64,000 nucleotides of DNA from Nonomuraea sp. SYSU D8015 (GCF_008065375.1 NZ_VJYI01000032.1:44643-108642), one strand, 5' to 3'. Shown: positions 43,409 to 53,680, counted from the stretch's first letter. Translations and numbers: made by a program. Notes: generated by a model from the letters alone, not told the origin.

Positions 43409-44316
43409 CCGTGGTGGAGTTCATCGAGTCCCAAAGGGCCGAGTTCGGTATCCCCCACAAGATCTGCTTTCGTGCGCTGGGAGTGTCGGCCTCGTGGTTC
43501 TACAAGTGGAAGAGCCGCAGGCCAACGGCTCGTGAAGAGCGGCGTGCCCAGTTGGATGCGGAGATCAAGCGCCTGTTTGCGGCCTCAGGTGGCACGTACG
43601 GCTCACCGCGGATCACCCAGGACTTACGTGAACTGGGCTGGAAGGTGTCGGAGAACACCGTGGCCAAGCGGATGTCCGAGCTCGGCCTGGCCGGGCGGAG
43701 GCTGCAGAAGCCGCGTTCGCTGACCCGGCAGGGAAAGCGGCCGGCCGCGCCGGATCTGGTGCGGCGGAAGTTCACCGCGGTCGCTCCGGACGTGCTGTGG
43801 GTCGGCGATGTCACGATGATCCGCACCGATGAGGGGCCGCTGTATCTGGCCTCGGTCGAGGACCTGTTCTCCCGCCGGCTGCTCGGCTACGCCATGTCCG
43901 AGCACCATGACGCGGCGCTGACGGTCGCATCGCTGCAGATGGCCGTAGTCACGCGGGGTGGTGACGTGGACGGGGTAATCTTCCACTCGGATCGCGGATC
44001 GGAATGCACCGCCGCCCGCTACCAGGCCGAATGCCGCAAGCACGGAGTGGTGCAGTCCATGGGCCGGGTCGGATGCGCGCTCGACAACGGAGCCGCCGAG
44101 TCGCTCAACAGCACCCTGAAGGTCGAGTTCGTACACCGGCACCACTTCCACACCCGGGCGGAGGCCCGGCTGAAGATCGCAACCTGGATCGCGGACTTCT
44201 ACAACGTCAAGCGCAGGCACAGCGCCAACGACGGGCTGCCGCCTGTCACATTCGAGCGTCAGATGATCGAGAAGCGGCAAACATCAACGGCCCTGCTGAG
44301 GGCCGCTGTGGCATAG
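43381..44316 (+). CDS. IS3-family transposase OrfB
   Basis: 311 residues with an intact rve/DDE domain: D in DVLWVGDVTMIRT (about 143), D in HSDRGSECTA (about 205), E in DNGAAESLNSTLKVE (about 240). The N-terminal HTH_21-like part has ASGGTYGSPRITQDLRE. Normally made as a frameshift fusion with OrfA. ATG 43381 lies inside orfA. No stop or frameshift damage is seen. Confidence 0.93.
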   Translation: MGQGLAEPITVVEFIESQRAEFGIPHKICFRALGVSASWFYKWKSRRPTAREERRAQLDAEIKRLFAASGGTYGSPRITQDLRELGWKVSENTVAKRMSELGLAGRRLQKPRSLTRQGKRPAAPDLVRRKFTAVAPDVLWVGDVTMIRTDEGPLYLASVEDLFSRRLLGYAMSEHHDAALTVASLQMAVVTRGGDVDGVIFHSDRGSECTAARYQAECRKHGVVQSMGRVGCALDNGAAESLNSTLKVEFVHRHHFHTRAEARLKIATWIADFYNVKRRHSANDGLPPVTFERQMIEKRQTSTALLRAAVA

Positions 44317-44414
44317 AACCGTCTCCACGGTTTGAGGGGATTGACAGTAATGGCCTGCGATCAGTAGCCCAGCAGATACCACTGATCGTCTCGGATCACG
44401 TTCCGCTGGGCAAG

Positions 44415-47400
44415 TCATGAAGTCAAGCGATCGATGAGCTGCATAGGGCTTTTCTCGAGTGTAAACCAGTCCGCGACGATGATCCGTCCGGCATTCCCTG
44501 TGTGTGCCATAGCTGCATCGAGCGTTGGTTGGAGGTCTGGACATACCAGATCCTGCTCACATGCCTGGAGTGGGTGCTTAGTAACTACAGCCCAGGGCCG
44601 ATTCCGCACGGTCAGCGCCAGACCAGGCAGATGACCATCCAGCAAATTACCGCCGAATATGGCTCTCAGACTCTTAAGGGCGTCAAACGCCCGTCCATCG
44701 GAAGATTGAGGGATACGCTGAGTGAGGACTGCGAATAGGTCGTCAGCCAGTCGCCAGTCGAGCAGAGGGTGGTACGCCATGTTGGAGTAGTCACGCAGAC
44801 ATCGATAGCAGGACGATGTACAGAGCACCCCGTGATCCCCCTGTCGCAAGCGGTCCAGGTAGCTGGTGGTTTCCGCCATAAATGCTTCGAGGATGCCATG
44901 GCTTGCCAGGTGAGTGCTGAAGCCTGCTCCATTTTCAAGGGCATCGGCGAGGAAGGCGTACACGGCATAGCCATCGTGGTGCGGACCCGGGTGGATTCCG
45001 GCGAGGAGCTCTTGACGGCCAATATCAAGATGGTAAGCAGCAGCGCTGCGGAGCAGAAACGCCAGCGAGTACCATGCGGCGCGCCGACCCTCACTGATGT
45101 CGGCTCCGAAAGTAGGCACTGCGGTGGCAAGGTTGAGGCGGTAACCACGCTCGCGATCAGTCGTCGAGCTAGGGCCAATGAAGAGAAAGTCGGTGGGTAT
45201 TACGGCCCCTAGCGCTACTTTGATGGGATCCCCATAGGTGCGCTCGCCGTCGGCTGTGCCGCTCTGGACGTAGCCGCCCCACGGCCCCGGAGCGCGCCGC
45301 AGGGTAAACAGGGCGCCGTTGTTGTCGTTGACCACATACCGCTGGCCTGGACCGGAGTGCAAGTGAGCGCCCCGCCACGGCGTGAACTCTAAAGCAGCCA
45401 TATTCGTCGCTGCCCGGGAGGAAATCGTGCGGGGGGACCAGGCGAAAGTGCCGTCGAAATCACGAGGTTCGCTGGCCCTGAAGCCAGCAGGCTCTCGCAG
45501 ATCGACTACATCGTAATTGCTTGAGCCGCACACCAGGCAGGAGCCTTCAGCCGTAGGTGACTCTTCCACGTGGTTGCAGACTCGACACAGACCTACGGGG
45601 CGTGAATGCTCCAGTGGTTCTGCAATGGGCCGAGGTCCGCCCGGAAGAGGCTCAAACTCGGTGACTCCGGTAACGGTGTATACATAGCCGTCCTTGACCA
45701 CCTCGCCGCCGGGAGCGAACTGCGACACAGCCATGGCGATATCGCGGTCAACGGCCGCGTCGGGCGGCCACGGATACCGTTTCTTCGGCACTTCCAGGTA
45801 CAACTGCCGGACACGGGTGGGAAACCCGAACATTGGCAGGACTCCGGCGTGCGCAAGCCGCTCGCTCAACTCCGGAGCCCCTGTGGCCGATCGCGCGGCA
45901 GCCGTGATCTGGCCCAGGAGGGATTCCATCCAAGCACTGTCGAGGTACTGACTAGGCTCAAGCGGTGTCCAGGCGGTGAGGGCCCGCGCTGATTCGTTGA
46001 TCTGGTCGGCATAGCCCCCGAGATACTTCCGGACCTCAGGTAGGGCGTCGGGCCAGTCCTCGGTCCTGCCGAACTCACCGTGCACACTACCTGCTCCGCC
46101 GTGATGTTCCAGGTGCTGAAAGGCAAGCCGGAGCAGTTCCGCTGCCATCGCGCGCCGCAGGATTTCGGGTCGCCCGAGGGTTAGGTACGGCGGAGGTGTC
46201 GGGTCGTTGGTGATGGCTGCGGGATTGGCGAAGTAGTGCTCGTCATGGCTACGGCCGCGGCAGACAGTCAACGCAACTGCAACGGGGGAGGAGCGGCGTC
46301 CGGCACGTCCTACCCTCTGCTGGTAGTTGAACCGGCTGGGCGGCATATTGGCCATGACCACTGCCGATAGAGGACCGATATCAACGCCGGCCTCCATGGT
46401 CGTAGTGACGGAAAGCATGTCGAGCTCGTGTACGAGAGATATTTCGCTCGGCTCGTCGAGGAAGACTTTCTGGAAGCGGGCCTGGCGGGTTTGAGCCTCG
46501 ATCCGGCCGGTCTGCCCGGTTAGCTCAGCGCAGTTCAGGCGGAACGCAGCTCGGCCAGAGTCGGCCTTCCATGCATAGTAATCACCGTTGTACGGCCCAC
46601 CACCAGGCTCCGGCTGAGAGGGCAGTCTGCTGCGGCACCTGGTGCATGTGCCCGCGCTCGGGGTGAGATGCCGCCGCCCACATTCTTGGCATACCCAGGC
46701 GCGCCCAGGTGATGGGCGCACCACGGCTTCCCGGGGGTTGATGAGGTATTCGCGGACGGTGCCGCCCCAAGCTGATTCGGCGTCCGCCTGAATGTCGTCG
46801 TAGGGCCGCCCTTGGTGTTCGGCAACGCTCTGCCAGTAGTCGCGCAGACGACGCGGAGGCTTGTCCCGTGGTTCACGGGCTGTGAAGAAGCGCCGCAGCT
46901 CCGCAAGAATGCGCAAGCTTGCCTGACCGAGGCCATCGGGATCTGCGTTTGGTGCTACAGGTGCCACACAGGCAAGCCCGAGCGACTCGATGTCGCGTCC
47001 CGCACCGGAGAACAACGCTTCCAGCGTATTGTCCAAGAGGCTGTCCTCCGACGACAAGGCAGCCTCCTGGGCTTGCGAGGTGTTGGCCTTGAGCGTCGGA
47101 GGTGTCGTGTTCCAGTCGAAGAAGTCATGCCAGCCAATCGTGCCAAGCTGTTGTGCACTGGGCTTTGTCCCGGCTGGGTTAACCCCCAAGGCGAGCAGGC
47201 GGGAGTTGACATTCACCTTGGCGAGTGATTCTAGTGTCGGCGGTGCGGACAGCCGTTCGGCTGCAGCCGCTACTGCGGCTTCGTTTCCGTCCAGGAGGGC
47301 CCCGCGCATTTCGTTTAGGGCTACCTCATCCTTCTTGCGCAGCCGGGCGATCGCAGCGTCGATGGCCGGAGAGCGTTCCCCCTCGACCTGTGCCCGCACC

Positions 47401-49772
47401 GCTGCGAGGTCTTCCTCCGAAGCCGCGGATGTACGGAGCTCTTCCAAGGCGAGCAAGCGGACGAGGTCCTGATAGTGTCGCAGGGCCATACCGGCGGAGA
47501 GCTTGGCCGCATCCTGACGGCTGTCCGTAAAGATGATCAGTTTGCGTTCTTCCGCGTCCAGCTGCTCGGCAAGCTCGTCTGCCAAGACCTGGTTGATCTT
47601 CTCAAATCCGGTGCGCATTGTCCTCACCGGTGAGGTTAGGCGCAGGGGGTCCGTGATCGGCCGGAGCTCTTTGCTGCTCGAGTAACGACGTTCCCAGTCG
47701 GCGCCGCAGCACGGGCAGCGTGTCGGGAAAGGCGAGAGACCTGAGATATCGAGCCGGGGCTGTCCGGTGGTGCGATCCTTCGGACTGCGAATGTGGAAGC
47801 TCCAGCCCGTTGCCCCAGCTTCTTTGTTCTGCAGCTGCCCCGTGGCCGGGTCGAATCTACTGCGCCGGAAAACGAATTCCACACCGCCGACAGTCCAGCG
47901 CCCGTCGTCGTCAGCTCGCTGTGCTTGGTTGGACGGCCAGTAGACAATGTAGTTGGCCGCTGTGCGGTCTGGGCCCGACCGATCGGGCATGCGGGCGAGA
48001 TCGGGACTATCCGGAAGGAGAATTGCCCTGAAGGAGGTCCCTTTGAACGCGCTCCGCGGAGCGTATCCACCCAGCATGGCTTCCCCACACGATTGGCAGT
48101 ACAGCAGCTCCAGTACGCGGGCACCGCAGTCACAGAATGTGCGCGGCACAGGAAAAATTTTCCCGATTTGTCGCTGGGAGCCGGCGGCGGCCTCTGGTAC
48201 CTCCGGACAGGCCGGGTCAGTGCAGGCCCACATACCTGCCACGTTGCGGAAGAACAGGTGGATGCGGATCTTCGGCAGTCCTGCAGGCTCCGCATATGAG
48301 GCAATCCGCATGGCAGCCGTAGCACCGCGCAAAGCCTTGTCTGCTTCCTCCTTTGTGCTAGCGGGAAACAAGGCTGCGGCAAGCGCGGACGCAGACATTG
48401 CCGACGCCGAGGCCTCTTCCGCACTGGCCCCGAAGGCCTTGACCACTGCCTCTGCAGCGCCAGTCGCAGAGAGCAGCGCAGCGGCCTCCGCAGAGGTTAT
48501 CGGCTGGCCATGTACAGCCGATAACGCAGGCGCTGCCGCGGAGATGTCTGCCGCACCTCGTGGGCGCGGCGATAGCTCACCCGGGATGAAGTCGAAGGAA
48601 TTCTCGTCGGCCGCGAAGAATTCCTGAAGGAATCTGCGGTCTCTCGCCCGGCCTTCATCAAGGGACGCCGAGGCGGCCAGAACCCTTATCTTGTCCGGCC
48701 GGTCGGTCAGACCGAGTCTGTGCTTTAGATTGCGAATCAGATAAGCGATCTCCGTGCCTGCCGTACCACGGTACATATGCAGCTCGTCGACCACGAGAGT
48801 GAAGCGTGCGCTGGGAGATGAATCGAGCCATTGCGCGGTGCTGTCGAAGAAGTCTTGATCACGGCTTCGCTGAAGCATCACGTTCAGCATGGAATAATTT
48901 GTAATCAGAATGTCCGGCGGCGCATCGTACATGTCCCATCGGCTTCTCATCTCCGAACCATCTAGGCGGGGAACGAAGAAGCGCGCATTATCATCTTCGG
49001 CTTCGTGCGCGCGGCGGCTTCGGGCGGCTGTGGCCTTCAGGTATTTACGCAGTTCATCGACAGCGTAGTCCTGCGCAGGTCCTCCCGTCACCGGTGTCGC
49101 TCCAGTGAAACGCCCAAAATAGAAGCGGTGACCGAGCCGATGAGCGTCGAGCCAGTCGCGCACTGAATCGCTATCTAGTGCCTTGCGCAACCGCATGAGC
49201 TGGTCGTCGACGAGGGCATTCATCGGATAGAGGATCATCGCTCGCACTGCCTGCGCCCGCCCTCGTTCACCATCGCGCTGAGCGAGGAATGGGTGAGAAG
49301 AACGGTCCCACCACGGCCGGAAGGGAGCAGGGCCTCCGGTCCATTGCTGCGACTCGCGCAGCAAATCCGCCAGGATGGGCATCAGGAAGGCCTCGGTCTT
49401 TCCGGAACCTGTTCCAGCGGTAACGACGGTGTTGCGCTTTGGACGCATCGCGCTGGCCAGAGCGCGCTCTTGGTGAAGGTAGAGCTCCGTCCCAGGGCTC
49501 AGGAGCCCGAGTTGTGCGAAGGCTGCCAGCTCCTCAGGCGCTCCCGCGCGGGTCACTGACTCCTTGAGCGTCCAGCCAGTGGTCGCATACGCCGGCCGCA
49601 GCTCGACAAACGGATCGGCGTAGATGCCTCCCGGCTGATCCAGAAGCGCGCGGCGCTCAATCTGGAGCGAGTCATCCCGGAGCCGAAACGCGGTGTCGTA
49701 GTAACGCAGGTAGGCCTCGCGCAACGCGTCATGGGTGGCGAAGGCATCTAGACCGGACAGGGGAGTCGTCAT
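44415..49772 (-). CDS. Large DUF1998-type SF2 helicase, DruE-like (Druantia type II-like)
   Basis: 1785 residues. Walker A TAGTGSGKTEAF (about 118-129), motif II VVDELHMYRG (about 335), motif III region LAASASLDEGRARD, motifs V-VI TTTMEAGVDIG and YQQRVGRAGRRSSP (about 1125-1160). Two Cys4 clusters (CRVCN..CLVCG near 1400; CSSCYRCLRDYSN-like near 1660) and the end resemble the DUF1998 part of MrfA/DrmB/DruE proteins. The size and the two unknown upstream genes plus a C5-methyltransferase point to Druantia type II (druM-F-G-E), an anti-phage system; mechanism unknown. It is last in a leftward operon with a 4-base overlap. DISARM and DNA-repair helicases share parts of this architecture. Confidence 0.8.
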   Translation of the reverse strand: MTTPLSGLDAFATHDALREAYLRYYDTAFRLRDDSLQIERRALLDQPGGIYADPFVELRPAYATTGWTLKESVTRAGAPEELAAFAQLGLLSPGTELYLHQERALASAMRPKRNTVVTAGTGSGKTEAFLMPILADLLRESQQWTGGPAPFRPWWDRSSHPFLAQRDGERGRAQAVRAMILYPMNALVDDQLMRLRKALDSDSVRDWLDAHRLGHRFYFGRFTGATPVTGGPAQDYAVDELRKYLKATAARSRRAHEAEDDNARFFVPRLDGSEMRSRWDMYDAPPDILITNYSMLNVMLQRSRDQDFFDSTAQWLDSSPSARFTLVVDELHMYRGTAGTEIAYLIRNLKHRLGLTDRPDKIRVLAASASLDEGRARDRRFLQEFFAADENSFDFIPGELSPRPRGAADISAAAPALSAVHGQPITSAEAAALLSATGAAEAVVKAFGASAEEASASAMSASALAAALFPASTKEEADKALRGATAAMRIASYAEPAGLPKIRIHLFFRNVAGMWACTDPACPEVPEAAAGSQRQIGKIFPVPRTFCDCGARVLELLYCQSCGEAMLGGYAPRSAFKGTSFRAILLPDSPDLARMPDRSGPDRTAANYIVYWPSNQAQRADDDGRWTVGGVEFVFRRSRFDPATGQLQNKEAGATGWSFHIRSPKDRTTGQPRLDISGLSPFPTRCPCCGADWERRYSSSKELRPITDPLRLTSPVRTMRTGFEKINQVLADELAEQLDAEERKLIIFTDSRQDAAKLSAGMALRHYQDLVRLLALEELRTSAASEEDLAAVRAQVEGERSPAIDAAIARLRKKDEVALNEMRGALLDGNEAAVAAAAERLSAPPTLESLAKVNVNSRLLALGVNPAGTKPSAQQLGTIGWHDFFDWNTTPPTLKANTSQAQEAALSSEDSLLDNTLEALFSGAGRDIESLGLACVAPVAPNADPDGLGQASLRILAELRRFFTAREPRDKPPRRLRDYWQSVAEHQGRPYDDIQADAESAWGGTVREYLINPREAVVRPSPGRAWVCQECGRRHLTPSAGTCTRCRSRLPSQPEPGGGPYNGDYYAWKADSGRAAFRLNCAELTGQTGRIEAQTRQARFQKVFLDEPSEISLVHELDMLSVTTTMEAGVDIGPLSAVVMANMPPSRFNYQQRVGRAGRRSSPVAVALTVCRGRSHDEHYFANPAAITNDPTPPPYLTLGRPEILRRAMAAELLRLAFQHLEHHGGAGSVHGEFGRTEDWPDALPEVRKYLGGYADQINESARALTAWTPLEPSQYLDSAWMESLLGQITAAARSATGAPELSERLAHAGVLPMFGFPTRVRQLYLEVPKKRYPWPPDAAVDRDIAMAVSQFAPGGEVVKDGYVYTVTGVTEFEPLPGGPRPIAEPLEHSRPVGLCRVCNHVEESPTAEGSCLVCGSSNYDVVDLREPAGFRASEPRDFDGTFAWSPRTISSRAATNMAALEFTPWRGAHLHSGPGQRYVVNDNNGALFTLRRAPGPWGGYVQSGTADGERTYGDPIKVALGAVIPTDFLFIGPSSTTDRERGYRLNLATAVPTFGADISEGRRAAWYSLAFLLRSAAAYHLDIGRQELLAGIHPGPHHDGYAVYAFLADALENGAGFSTHLASHGILEAFMAETTSYLDRLRQGDHGVLCTSSCYRCLRDYSNMAYHPLLDWRLADDLFAVLTQRIPQSSDGRAFDALKSLRAIFGGNLLDGHLPGLALTVRNRPWAVVTKHPLQACEQDLVCPDLQPTLDAAMAHTGNAGRIIVADWFTLEKSPMQLIDRLTS

Positions 49773-50674
49773 GTGATCTCCAGGGCGCGGTGCAAGGTAC
49801 GGGCAACTCGGTCGGCGATACGCAAGGGAACGCCGTCATAGCGCTGCCCTTGGTCCACAGCCATCGGAGGCAGGCCAGTGCACATCACCGCGGCCCGCTC
49901 TTGAAGGAGCGGCAGCGCAGCACGAGTATCTACGTGCAGCTGACCTGTGGAGTGTGGCTTGGGAGGTACGAGACCCGGGTCAGCCTTCCACCGCAGCGGA
50001 AACGCAGTGGCTGCAAGAACATGGTGGATGCCTGCGCGGCGGTCAACCATGTGCCAAGAGCCCTTCTCGAAGAGGGCATAGCGCGTCACCCGGCCGTACA
50101 GCGTATACTTATACAACCCGTTAGGGGGCCGTGCTCGAGTGAAGGCAACGGCGGAGAAGCGGCCGCTCTCCGGGACAAACATCTCAATTGCGCTGTCTCG
50201 TGTCGGCGGGGGAATCTCCGGGCCGGGCCGGAACGGCTCCAGTAACTGCATGATGCTATCTGCTAGACACGGCACAGCCGACGCACCGACCACTGCGGTG
50301 AACGAGTCCAGCTGCGCCGGCCCGGCATGCTGCAACCAGACCACTGAAGGTAGCGCGATGCGGCCAGCATGTCCGGGGTGGGCCAGGGCTACTGCCCCGT
50401 GACGCTGATAGAATGTGACCTCAGCTGGACGAGCCCCGATGAGTAGAGCGGTGTTGATTCGCCCAGGCAGCGGGGTAACAGCACAGGGCTGAGCCTGCCA
50501 GGTGCCGGAAAGCCCGTCGATGTCAGCGATACCGAGGGGTTGTAGCTGGCGAACCCACCATCTAGCAGCTTCACGATCAAGACCGCTGGCCCATGCGACA
50601 TCCGCAATTAGGCGGTTCAGGCTTCCGCCTTGCTGATCTGCCATCCAGGCAACGATGAGGTCAGGGGCAAACAC
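49769..50674 (-). CDS. Middle gene of the helicase cassette (possible DruG-like)
   Basis: 301 residues, soluble, without signal or membrane segments. The N-terminus (PDLIVAWMADQQGGSLNRLI, ARWWVRQLQPLGIADID) looks like a winged helix; the remainder is mixed alpha/beta with ARPPNGLYKYTLYGRVTRYA near 200. No enzyme motif seen. It overlaps the helicase by ATGA and the 691-aa gene by 14 bases, so the three act together. By position and size it could be DruG of Druantia type II; sequence alone does not show that. Confidence 0.65.
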   Translation of the reverse strand: MFAPDLIVAWMADQQGGSLNRLIADVAWASGLDREAARWWVRQLQPLGIADIDGLSGTWQAQPCAVTPLPGRINTALLIGARPAEVTFYQRHGAVALAHPGHAGRIALPSVVWLQHAGPAQLDSFTAVVGASAVPCLADSIMQLLEPFRPGPEIPPPTRDSAIEMFVPESGRFSAVAFTRARPPNGLYKYTLYGRVTRYALFEKGSWHMVDRRAGIHHVLAATAFPLRWKADPGLVPPKPHSTGQLHVDTRAALPLLQERAAVMCTGLPPMAVDQGQRYDGVPLRIADRVARTLHRALEIT

Positions 50675-52736
50675 GTCCGAAGACCTCGCGGGGGAAGTGG
50701 CTCAGCACAGCTTGCCGATAGCGTCGCCACAAACGGCCATGCGAAGCCTCGGGTAGCTCCATGAGCACTAGCCTGCTCCAGAAATCCTTGGCCTGCTGGC
50801 TTAGGACGCCAATATCGGGCTCTTCGTTGCGGATCAGCGTGATGGCAGGATCACGTCCCTCGGGGATAGCCACCAGCCACACTGCCTCCAGCGGAACTGG
50901 GACAGTGATCGTTGCACCCGACCGTAAAACTTGGGCGCGGTCCTCCCACCACGACGGCTCGCTTGGCTTGGAAATCCTGATGAACCGGCCCTGTGCCGTG
51001 AGGAAACGAGCATCACCCTCGAGGGGCACCACGACACTCCCCGGAGAGCCCGAGGCGGTACGGGCCGGCGAGATATTGCGCGCCCGAGGGGAGGCCATTG
51101 GGTGGAGCTGAAAGGAAATGCTTGCTCCGCCGACTTCGATAGTGTGTTGCTTGTCCGCCAGTCCTCTTCCCCGAAGCGGGATCACCCCGTCCGCGGGCAC
51201 GGCAATGGGCTCGCCATTGAGCAAAGCCCGGCCTGCTTTCCGCAGCGACTCGGGGATCACGACATCCGGTTCCCCTCCGCGCAGGTAGTGGTAACGATGG
51301 CGCATATCCGACCGCACCCGCAGACCGCCCCGCAGGCTCAGGCGTCGTGCCGGGATGTGATCAATACCACGGATTCCTGCGCCCGCTACCGCTGCGGCAA
51401 GCCGGGCGTCATCGGTGAACTCCAGGTCCCGCGCTACGCACCACCCCGGTGACGAGGTTGCTTCGGGCCGGTACCAGCGTAAGCCGACGTCCTGTAGAAA
51501 TCTCCGCACTTGCGGCTCGCCGGAAGGGTCAAAGAGAAACACATATGGCTCAAAGGGGACCACGTTGTCCCTCTCAACCCATGCGCCTGCCACCGGATCC
51601 TCGCTAAGCGCGATGACGTGGCGCCCGCCGGTAACGCGAGCGATAAGCCGATGCCCCCGCGCGACGATACCCACCGTCAACGCGGTAGCTGGATCGGGAA
51701 CTGCGCCTGAAAGGGAATAGGCCTGCTCCCCCGCTGTAGCGGCCACCGCGAACGTACCAGCTGGGTGCTTCAGCGCGTCCTGCTCAACCCCCGGGACAAC
51801 AGGCGTATGCCATCGCAAATGCCACCCTGATACGAAGTCGTCCTCCAGAGCCACAAGCAGCGGCATCTGTCGCAGCCCATCGATAAGCGGCAATGTCACC
51901 GCACCATCCCAGCCTTCGGCAAGAGCCGTCAGCAGCGGTTCAAGCAGAGCGTTATCAGCCTCAGAGGCGAGCGCGTCGCGCAGTCGCCGGGATAGCCCCT
52001 GCTGGTTATGGCTCCAAACCTTTAGATCACGCAACAGCCGCGCCCCATCGACAGGTTGACCGGCGCTGAGCCTCTCTCGGAAGAAACGAGTCAGCGCAGC
52101 ATGATCTGAAACCCGGATCAGTGCTTGAGACTGCGCGTAGCCAATCTTGGTCAGAGTCTCGCTCTTCTTGATGGTGCTGAGGCCACGATGCCCGCCACAT
52201 CCCCTCAGCCAAGCATCCAGGAGAGTCCATAGTTCCACGACATCGTCGTAGTAGCGCTGCAGCAGCTTCTTATGATCATAAGCCATGTTCCAAGACGGTT
52301 TAAGCACCTCAGCGAGACGCGCGTAGTATGCCGGCGCCCCTGGCCCCTGGACCGTGCGCTTCATATTCGCTGCCGCCAGCACAGATGCAGCGAGCAGCGG
52401 CAAGCAAGGAGGCGGATCTTGCCGCCCACTATGCTGCCAGCGCTGTACGCGGTCCATGATCGGCTCATAGGGGTTCTTATGCCAATCAAGGACCGCGCTT
52501 ACTGCTGCGCCTAGATCCGTCACATCTTCCTGGCCCTGCAGCTTCTGGAGCTCAGTGGCATCAATGAAGAACAGCACAGGCGTGCCACTACGGTTGGCGC
52601 TGAAGAACTCCTCAGCCAGTCGCAGTTGCCACCACTCGTAGGACCGCAGGGGGCTCGGGGTACACGGAAGATCATCCGCAGAAGCTGCTTCCCCATCCAC
52701 ACTCTTCATCCTGCCCGCCCCATGCCAGTCCACCAC
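50661..52736 (-). CDS. First gene of the helicase cassette (possible DruF-like)
   Basis: 691 residues from GTG 52736; ATG 52709 is an alternative with a purine-rich lead. The first half is helical (RSYEWWQLRLAEEFFSANRS, YYARLAEVLKPSWNMAYDHK), the second half beta-rich with repeated short domains (RLSLRGGLRVRSDMRHRYHY, RGRGLADKQHTIEVGGASIS) resembling immunoglobulin-like or DNA-clamp modules. No catalytic motif is recognised. The neighbourhood (helicase, 301-aa gene, divergent methyltransferase) suggests DruF of Druantia type II. A small dyad TCTAG-GGA-CTAGA (52745-52757) lies just before the start. Confidence 0.65.
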   Translation of the reverse strand: MVDWHGAGRMKSVDGEAASADDLPCTPSPLRSYEWWQLRLAEEFFSANRSGTPVLFFIDATELQKLQGQEDVTDLGAAVSAVLDWHKNPYEPIMDRVQRWQHSGRQDPPPCLPLLAASVLAAANMKRTVQGPGAPAYYARLAEVLKPSWNMAYDHKKLLQRYYDDVVELWTLLDAWLRGCGGHRGLSTIKKSETLTKIGYAQSQALIRVSDHAALTRFFRERLSAGQPVDGARLLRDLKVWSHNQQGLSRRLRDALASEADNALLEPLLTALAEGWDGAVTLPLIDGLRQMPLLVALEDDFVSGWHLRWHTPVVPGVEQDALKHPAGTFAVAATAGEQAYSLSGAVPDPATALTVGIVARGHRLIARVTGGRHVIALSEDPVAGAWVERDNVVPFEPYVFLFDPSGEPQVRRFLQDVGLRWYRPEATSSPGWCVARDLEFTDDARLAAAVAGAGIRGIDHIPARRLSLRGGLRVRSDMRHRYHYLRGGEPDVVIPESLRKAGRALLNGEPIAVPADGVIPLRGRGLADKQHTIEVGGASISFQLHPMASPRARNISPARTASGSPGSVVVPLEGDARFLTAQGRFIRISKPSEPSWWEDRAQVLRSGATITVPVPLEAVWLVAIPEGRDPAITLIRNEEPDIGVLSQQAKDFWSRLVLMELPEASHGRLWRRYRQAVLSHFPREVFGRVCP

Positions 52737-53131
52737 GTCATTAGTCTAGGGACTAGATGTGACAATCTACAGTCGGACAGTTACAAGCCTTTCGGGTGGA
52801 ATCGAGCCATTTTGGCGTAAAGGCGGTGCGCAGCCAGGCGGCAAGAACATCCTCGCTTCACTGGACCTGAGCCGCCCTGGCAGGCCTCGATCGATCGAAG
52901 ATGATCTCCGCTGTCTTCCACCCGGCAGTCCAGGCGATCTTTCCTAACCACACGATGACGGTCGGCGCTATTCGAGATCCAGTCTTCCACGTGGGTACCA
53001 CGGAAGCGGTCCGAACTATCCCGTAGTGGCTGCAGCCACCGGCGCGCCTACCAAACCCCGGGACGACCTGGCTGCATGCGCTGTCTCGAAAGATCGCTTG
53101 ATTGGCCAGCAGCGAGGACGGCAAGGGATTG
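52737..53131. other. Promoter region of the helicase cassette and end of the Vsr gene
   Basis: No gene supported. It carries the dyad at 52745-52757 next to the 691-aa gene start and a long mixed stretch without codon bias. Both flanking genes are leftward, so the region also ends the Vsr transcript; no convincing terminator stem was found. Confidence 0.45.
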
Positions 53132-53680
53132 TCAGTCCGTGGTAGTAGCTTCGGATCCGTGTTTGGCAGAAGCTGGCCCTACTGCCTCTGTGACGGCGTC
53201 AACAGCGGCAGGAAGGGTCTCATGTTCCCAGAGGCGTACCACTCGCCACCCTGCAGCTTCAAGAGCGGCGTTGGCCACCCGATCCCGTTCCTTGTTGCGT
53301 CGGAGCTTGGGGGCCCAGTACCACTCATTCGTTGTGGGCTCCCTACCATGCACAGGGCAAACGTGCCAGAAGCAACCATCCACGAAGACAGCTACCTTCC
53401 GTGCTGTGAAGACGATGTCCGGCCGCACGCGGACTCCGTCTGGAAGATCAAGCCTCAGATCCTTGCGATAGCGATAACCCAGAGCATGCAGTGCAGTACG
53501 AAGCGCTACCTCCGGCTTAGTGTTAGAGCGTCGGTTGGCGCGCATATTGCGCGACCGTCCCTCGTTCAGCGGGCGAGGGTACAGGCCCTTCGCCCAAGCC
53601 TGCTCGCGAAGGTCAGGCTTCGGGGTGTTAGACACCATGTCGCCGGCCTCTGCACTCGATTCACTACCTGGGGAAGTCAT
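53132..53680 (-). CDS. vsr: Vsr (very short patch repair) endonuclease
   Basis: 182 residues from ATG 53680. Vsr nicks 5' of T:G mismatches that arise when 5-methylcytosine deaminates. Signature: GRSRNMRANRRSNTKPEVAL (about 43-62), LPDGVRVRPDIVFTARKVAV with the catalytic Asp (about 80-100), VDGCFWHVCPVHG (His/Cys zinc-binding, about 103-115), and WRVVRLWEHE near 150. The first 35 residues are an extra acidic extension. It is divergent from the C5-methyltransferase with about 60 bases between starts, the usual Vsr partner. Confidence 0.93.
   Translation of the reverse strand: MTSPGSESSAEAGDMVSNTPKPDLREQAWAKGLYPRPLNEGRSRNMRANRRSNTKPEVALRTALHALGYRYRKDLRLDLPDGVRVRPDIVFTARKVAVFVDGCFWHVCPVHGREPTTNEWYWAPKLRRNKERDRVANAALEAAGWRVVRLWEHETLPAAVDAVTEAVGPASAKHGSEATTTD

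Larger units (their letters stand above)
42990..44346 (+). mobile_element. IS3-family insertion sequence, complete
   Basis: 1357 bases with 5'-TG and CA-3' termini. Left end and reverse-complemented right end share, after six bases, TCCCCTC-5-GTGGAGA as inverted repeats. It contains overlapping orfA and orfB with an intact DDE domain, so it may be active. No target duplication is seen: the left flank ends GGACA, the right begins GTAATG. That suggests a deletion or recombination next to the element, in line with the missing 5' part of the WD40 gene. Confidence 0.85.

Noticed and set aside
42991..43458. N-terminal extension of the WD40 frame to 43458
   Set aside because: The extension is antisense to the IS3 orfA and is not part of the WD40 protein.
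47636..48424. 262-residue minus-strand frame inside the helicase
   Set aside because: It is on the same strand but in another frame of the 1785-aa helicase, with random-like Arg/Ser/Cys content.
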